Origin: Phycisphaerae bacterium | Lineage (GTDB): Bacteria; Planctomycetota; Phycisphaerae; UBA1845; Fen-1342 | Assembly: GCA_016935035.1 (NCBI GenBank) | Contig: JAFGRR010000374.1 | Location: 1 to 8,671 of the forward strand | Direction of reading: 5' to 3' | Length of the DNA stretch: 8,671 nucleotides | In this document: in pieces, positions 6,183 through 8,671 of the stretch | Layout of the letters: each line of letters opens with the position of its first letter | Position numbering within the stretch: position 1 is the stretch's first letter | Position numbers and translations under genes: made by a program | The notes under the pieces: generated by a model | The model's database searches: none | What the model saw: only the letters and a program-made list of their open reading frames with translations | Told to the model about the DNA's origin: nothing

Positions 6183-6307
6183 CGGTCTGGCGTGGTCCCG
6201 GTGCCAGTGTCGTTTCCAAGCAGGTGCGTTACGTACCAAGTCTGGCGCCACTCCACCTCGCGGTGGGCGGCGATCGCGAGTCCTGGCGGGGAAGTCGTCG
6301 CCGACTG

Positions 6308-6616
6308 CTACGCGACAGCTTTCAGCTTGTCGGTCGGGGCAGTGATCACGATGGAGCTGCCGGCGGCGTCTCGTACTTCGATCTTCACCTGATTGTCGCG
6401 CTTCAGGCGAGCGCGATCCGTCTCGCTGATGACATATTGCACGGCGGCGTGAATCCGGCGGTCACCCTTGAAGAACAACTGCTGCAATCGCCGCTTCACC
6501 GCCCTCGATGTTCGTTGATTGTCATCGTCCCAGGTCGAGTCGATTGGGACGGACATCGGGGCAACGACCTTGACTCTCGTGCCGGCAGTCAGGGACATTC
6601 GGGCAGCTCCAAGCAT
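6308..6616 (-). CDS. Small basic protein of unknown function next to the STAS gene
   Basis: I do not recognise this 102-residue protein. The ATG at 6616 has an AAGGAG ribosome site 7 bases upstream, the best in the window; a GTG at 6622 is too close to that site, and an ATG at 6598 with GGAG 8 bases away is a second possibility (96 residues). There is no signal peptide or membrane span. Residues 25-32 are acidic (IDSTWDDD), residues 36-54 are strongly basic (RTSRAVKRRLQQLF, then KGDRR), and the second half alternates charged and hydrophobic residues (LKRDNQVKIEVRDAAGSSIVIT, about 71-92), suggesting a small alpha/beta domain. The basic helix could bind nucleic acid or an acidic partner; this is speculation. 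It precedes the STAS gene by 150 bases in the same direction and shares its likely promoter, so a regulatory link is possible. Codon use resembles that of its neighbours. Confidence 0.7.
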   Translation of the reverse strand: MLGAARMSLTAGTRVKVVAPMSVPIDSTWDDDNQRTSRAVKRRLQQLFFKGDRRIHAAVQYVISETDRARLKRDNQVKIEVRDAAGSSIVITAPTDKLKAVA

Positions 6617-6740
6617 GCACACACTCCTTGCGCACGGATGGCGTCTCTTGACGGACGTTTATTCCTAGCCTGTGGGTTAGACAGCGGCAGGTTGAGACGT
6701 GGCCGCCATATGGAAAAGTGGCCCAACTCTTCCGCTTAAT

Positions 6741-6769
6741 AATATAGCACGATCCACGTGTCCCGGCAA
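6741..6769 (-). promoter_or_regulatory. Sigma70-like promoter for the small gene and perhaps the STAS gene
   Basis: On the minus strand TTGCCG (6764-6769), a 17-base spacer (6747-6763) and TATATT (6741-6746) form a well-spaced promoter. The AT-rich patch is conspicuous in this GC-rich DNA. Transcription would start near 6734 and leave a leader of about 115 bases before the ATG at 6616. It lies in the divergent region shared with the plus-strand AsmA-like gene. Confidence 0.55.
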
Positions 6770-6869
6770 TGCCCGTTCGCCCAGCTTGTCCGGGAACGCC
6801 GCCGAAGCCCGCGCGAACGGAAATGAAACCGCTGCTTGCCGGATCACGCGGGCATGCAACAATGACAAC

Positions 6870-8671
6870 ATGGGCGCGGCTTCGGGAACCCAGACCAACA
6901 CACAACGGCAACGTGGTGGCCGGCGACGCGTCACGCGCGTGGTTCTGCGCCTGGTCACAGTGGTTTTCGTCATCGGGCTCGCGCTCGTCATGACCCTGTA
7001 TGTCTGGGCCACCAGGCCGGCGCGGTTACGCGAGGCCGTGACGGGGGTCTTCGACAGATTGCACGGTGCTCACGCCGTCGTCGGCGACGTCAGCTTTACG
7101 CCGTGGGATGGTCTGAGCGTCGAGCGACTGCGGATCGTCTATGACGAGTCGCGTGAGGCGACCCAGCCGGTCAGAGCCGACCAGTTGCCGCCGATCGCGG
7201 ATGTCGGTGACGCGCACATACGTTGCGATTGGCGTGCGCTGCTCACGGGACGATTCGAACCCACCGAGATTCGCGCGAACAGCGCCCAGATAAACGCGAT
7301 ACACGACGTATCCGGCCTGAACAGCCTGGACATTCTGCCCGAGGAGGAACCCGGAGCGCCGCACCATGCGCGCCATTACCTTCCGTTCGCGATCGAACAC
7401 GTGGACGTGAACCTATGGACCGTGGCCGATGGGGCGCTGCGACTGAGCGAGCGCTGGCGCCTGGCCGCGCGCGGAGAAGCGCGTCAACCGGCGGTGCGGC
7501 AGGGCGACTATGTCGTTCGCCTGCACCCGGTGGGAGAGCCGCTGACATCACTGGCCGAGTTGAAGCTCGGCGCCGCCGATTCGGTCGTGGACCTGTCGGT
7601 CAACTGGCTCTCACTGCGCACCGCGAAGCTGACTTCTACTCTGTGGCCGACGGCCGGCGACCGCGTGCGACAGATTCTTGACCAGTTTGACCTCCGCGGC
7701 GAAGTGCAGTTGACTCGGTTGCGTGCCACGGGCACCGAGCTGACGGACATCAGCATCGCGCTGCGCGGCGTGAGCGGCTCGCTCCCAATCGAAGCCGTCT
7801 CAAACGCCGATGGCAGCCTCGCATCGCTCGGGCCGGAGCAGCGTTTCCTGCGTTTCACGGACGGTACAGGTACGCTGCAATTGCGGGACATCGCGCTTGA
7901 CGGACGCGTGACGGTCCTTCTGAACGGCGAGCCCGCGACTCTCTCGCTGAGCTGCATTCCGCCTGCGGATGCGCCGGTCATCGAGTTCGGCGGCGCGGCC
8001 CCGGCATTTGAGCGGTGGGGTGTGACCATCGACGCACGGCTAACCCGTGTTGCATTCCCCACTCGCACTGAGCAGCCAGACTTCGTCGAGTCGCCGCGGC
8101 TGCCACACTCGGTGCGGGCGTTCTTTCGAGACTACGATCCGCACGGCGACTTCGAGTTCGAGGTCTCGGCGACGCGTCCGCCCGGCGATGCCGACGAATC
8201 CACCAAGCAGTCCTGGGACTACGAGGCGCGCGTGGCGGCGCTCGGCGCCTCCTGTAGTTACTACCGCTTCCCGTTGCTGGTGGACGATATACAGGGCGGA
8301 TTTCGCGTCCGGAACAATGTCATTGCATTCACCGACCTGACGGCACGCCATGGTGCCGGCCGGATATACGTCAGTGGAACGCTCGACGAGCCGCGCAACT
8401 GGACCGGATTTGATCTGCGGTTCAGGGCCGCGAATATGCCGCTCGACGAGAATTTGTACGAAGCCTTGTCGCCGATGTACCGCCGACTGTGGGACGACGC
8501 TCGGCCGATCGGACTGTGCGATCTTGACGTTGAGCTGAGCCGCGGACCAGGTTCGCGCGACACGGGCCCCAGTCCGACCGACACGCGCGTGACGGCGCGG
8601 CTGCTCGCCGGCAGCGTGGCCTTTGACCATCAACGTCTCGGACACTGCGATGGTGTGGTCACGATCGAGCA
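6870..8671 (+). CDS. AsmA-like large membrane-anchored protein (N-terminal 600 residues, runs off right edge)
   Basis: A continuous plus-strand frame runs from the ATG at 6870 to the right edge without a stop. The N-terminus is short and cationic (QRQRGGRRRVTRV, about residues 12-24), followed by one membrane span (about 24-46, LRLVTVVFVIGLALVMTLYVW), so most of the protein should lie in the periplasm. Next come features typical of AsmA/TamB/YhdP-type proteins: VGDVSFTPWDGLSVERLRI (71-89) and ADVGDAHIRCDWRALLTGRF followed by TEIRANSAQI (about 110-142). Later, YRFPLLVDDIQGGF (about 465-478) and MPLDENLYEAL (about 522-532) look like repeated beta-rich units of the planctomycete forms. Known relatives form long hydrophobic grooves implicated in lipid transport between membranes. 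No clear ribosome site precedes 6870, so a downstream start is possible, though 6870 retains the cationic leader. It is divergent from the small-gene/STAS unit. Family call by pattern; C-terminal part unseen. Confidence 0.8.
   Translation, partial: MGAASGTQTNTQRQRGGRRRVTRVVLRLVTVVFVIGLALVMTLYVWATRPARLREAVTGVFDRLHGAHAVVGDVSFTPWDGLSVERLRIVYDESREATQPVRADQLPPIADVGDAHIRCDWRALLTGRFEPTEIRANSAQINAIHDVSGLNSLDILPEEEPGAPHHARHYLPFAIEHVDVNLWTVADGALRLSERWRLAARGEARQPAVRQGDYVVRLHPVGEPLTSLAELKLGAADSVVDLSVNWLSLRTAKLTSTLWPTAGDRVRQILDQFDLRGEVQLTRLRATGTELTDISIALRGVSGSLPIEAVSNADGSLASLGPEQRFLRFTDGTGTLQLRDIALDGRVTVLLNGEPATLSLSCIPPADAPVIEFGGAAPAFERWGVTIDARLTRVAFPTRTEQPDFVESPRLPHSVRAFFRDYDPHGDFEFEVSATRPPGDADESTKQSWDYEARVAALGASCSYYRFPLLVDDIQGGFRVRNNVIAFTDLTARHGAGRIYVSGTLDEPRNWTGFDLRFRAANMPLDENLYEALSPMYRRLWDDARPIGLCDLDVELSRGPGSRDTGPSPTDTRVTARLLAGSVAFDHQRLGHCDGVVTIE

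Noticed and set aside
6158..6256. N-terminal extension of the STAS protein to an ATG at 6256
   Set aside because: The ATG at 6157 has a well-placed GAGG, and the extension adds residues outside the usual STAS length.
5771..6739. A 322-codon plus-strand open frame across the STAS and small-gene region
   Set aside because: It spans two minus-strand genes with clear ribosome sites and an intergenic gap, and its translation shows no family features.
1..8671. CRISPR array, tRNA, mobile element or phage remnant
   Set aside because: No regularly spaced direct repeats, no cloverleaf-like sequence, and no transposase or integrase motifs were seen.

Overview
The window is GC-rich bacterial DNA that reads best as a planctomycete chromosome, possibly Phycisphaerae-like. 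The clues are a PEP-CTERM surface protein ending in Pro-Glu-Pro, a hydrophobic segment and four Arg; a DUF4091-type glycan-active lipoprotein beside a Gfo/Idh/MocA-like protein; a stand-alone purC; and a very large AsmA-like membrane protein. The lineage is an inference from gene content. No rRNA, tRNA, CRISPR array, transposase or phage gene was seen.

Layout. (1) 1-2142, minus strand: an oxidoreductase-fold gene (1108-2142) is followed, with a 19-base overlap, by a lipoprotein gene that runs off the left edge (1-1126). (2) 2143-3204: a divergent region with a good promoter, then purC on the plus strand. (3) 3233-4024, minus: a sugar-phosphate isomerase/epimerase-type TIM barrel, convergent with purC and separated from it by a small hairpin. 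(4) 4159-5280, minus: a PEP-CTERM protein with its own strong intrinsic terminator. (5) 5281-5812: about 530 bases with no convincing gene but several short inverted repeats. (6) 5813-6616, minus: an STAS-domain anti-sigma-factor antagonist preceded by an unrecognised small basic protein, with a sigma70-like promoter upstream. (7) 6870-8671, plus: the first 600 codons of an AsmA-like protein that runs off the right edge.

How the parts fit. The left pair looks like part of a carbohydrate-use locus (extracellular glycan protein plus a cytoplasmic Gfo/Idh/MocA fold). The TIM-barrel gene may belong to the same kind of metabolism but sits across purC. The oxidoreductase has lost the usual catalytic motifs and the TIM barrel has a Gln where relatives carry a metal-binding Glu, so both may have unusual chemistry or be non-catalytic. 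The STAS protein suggests a partner-switching regulator, but no anti-sigma kinase or phosphatase is in view. The two largest edge genes are both incomplete. No clearly new multi-gene system is visible. The best leads are the degenerate oxidoreductase coupled to the lipoprotein, and the unknown protein next to the STAS gene.
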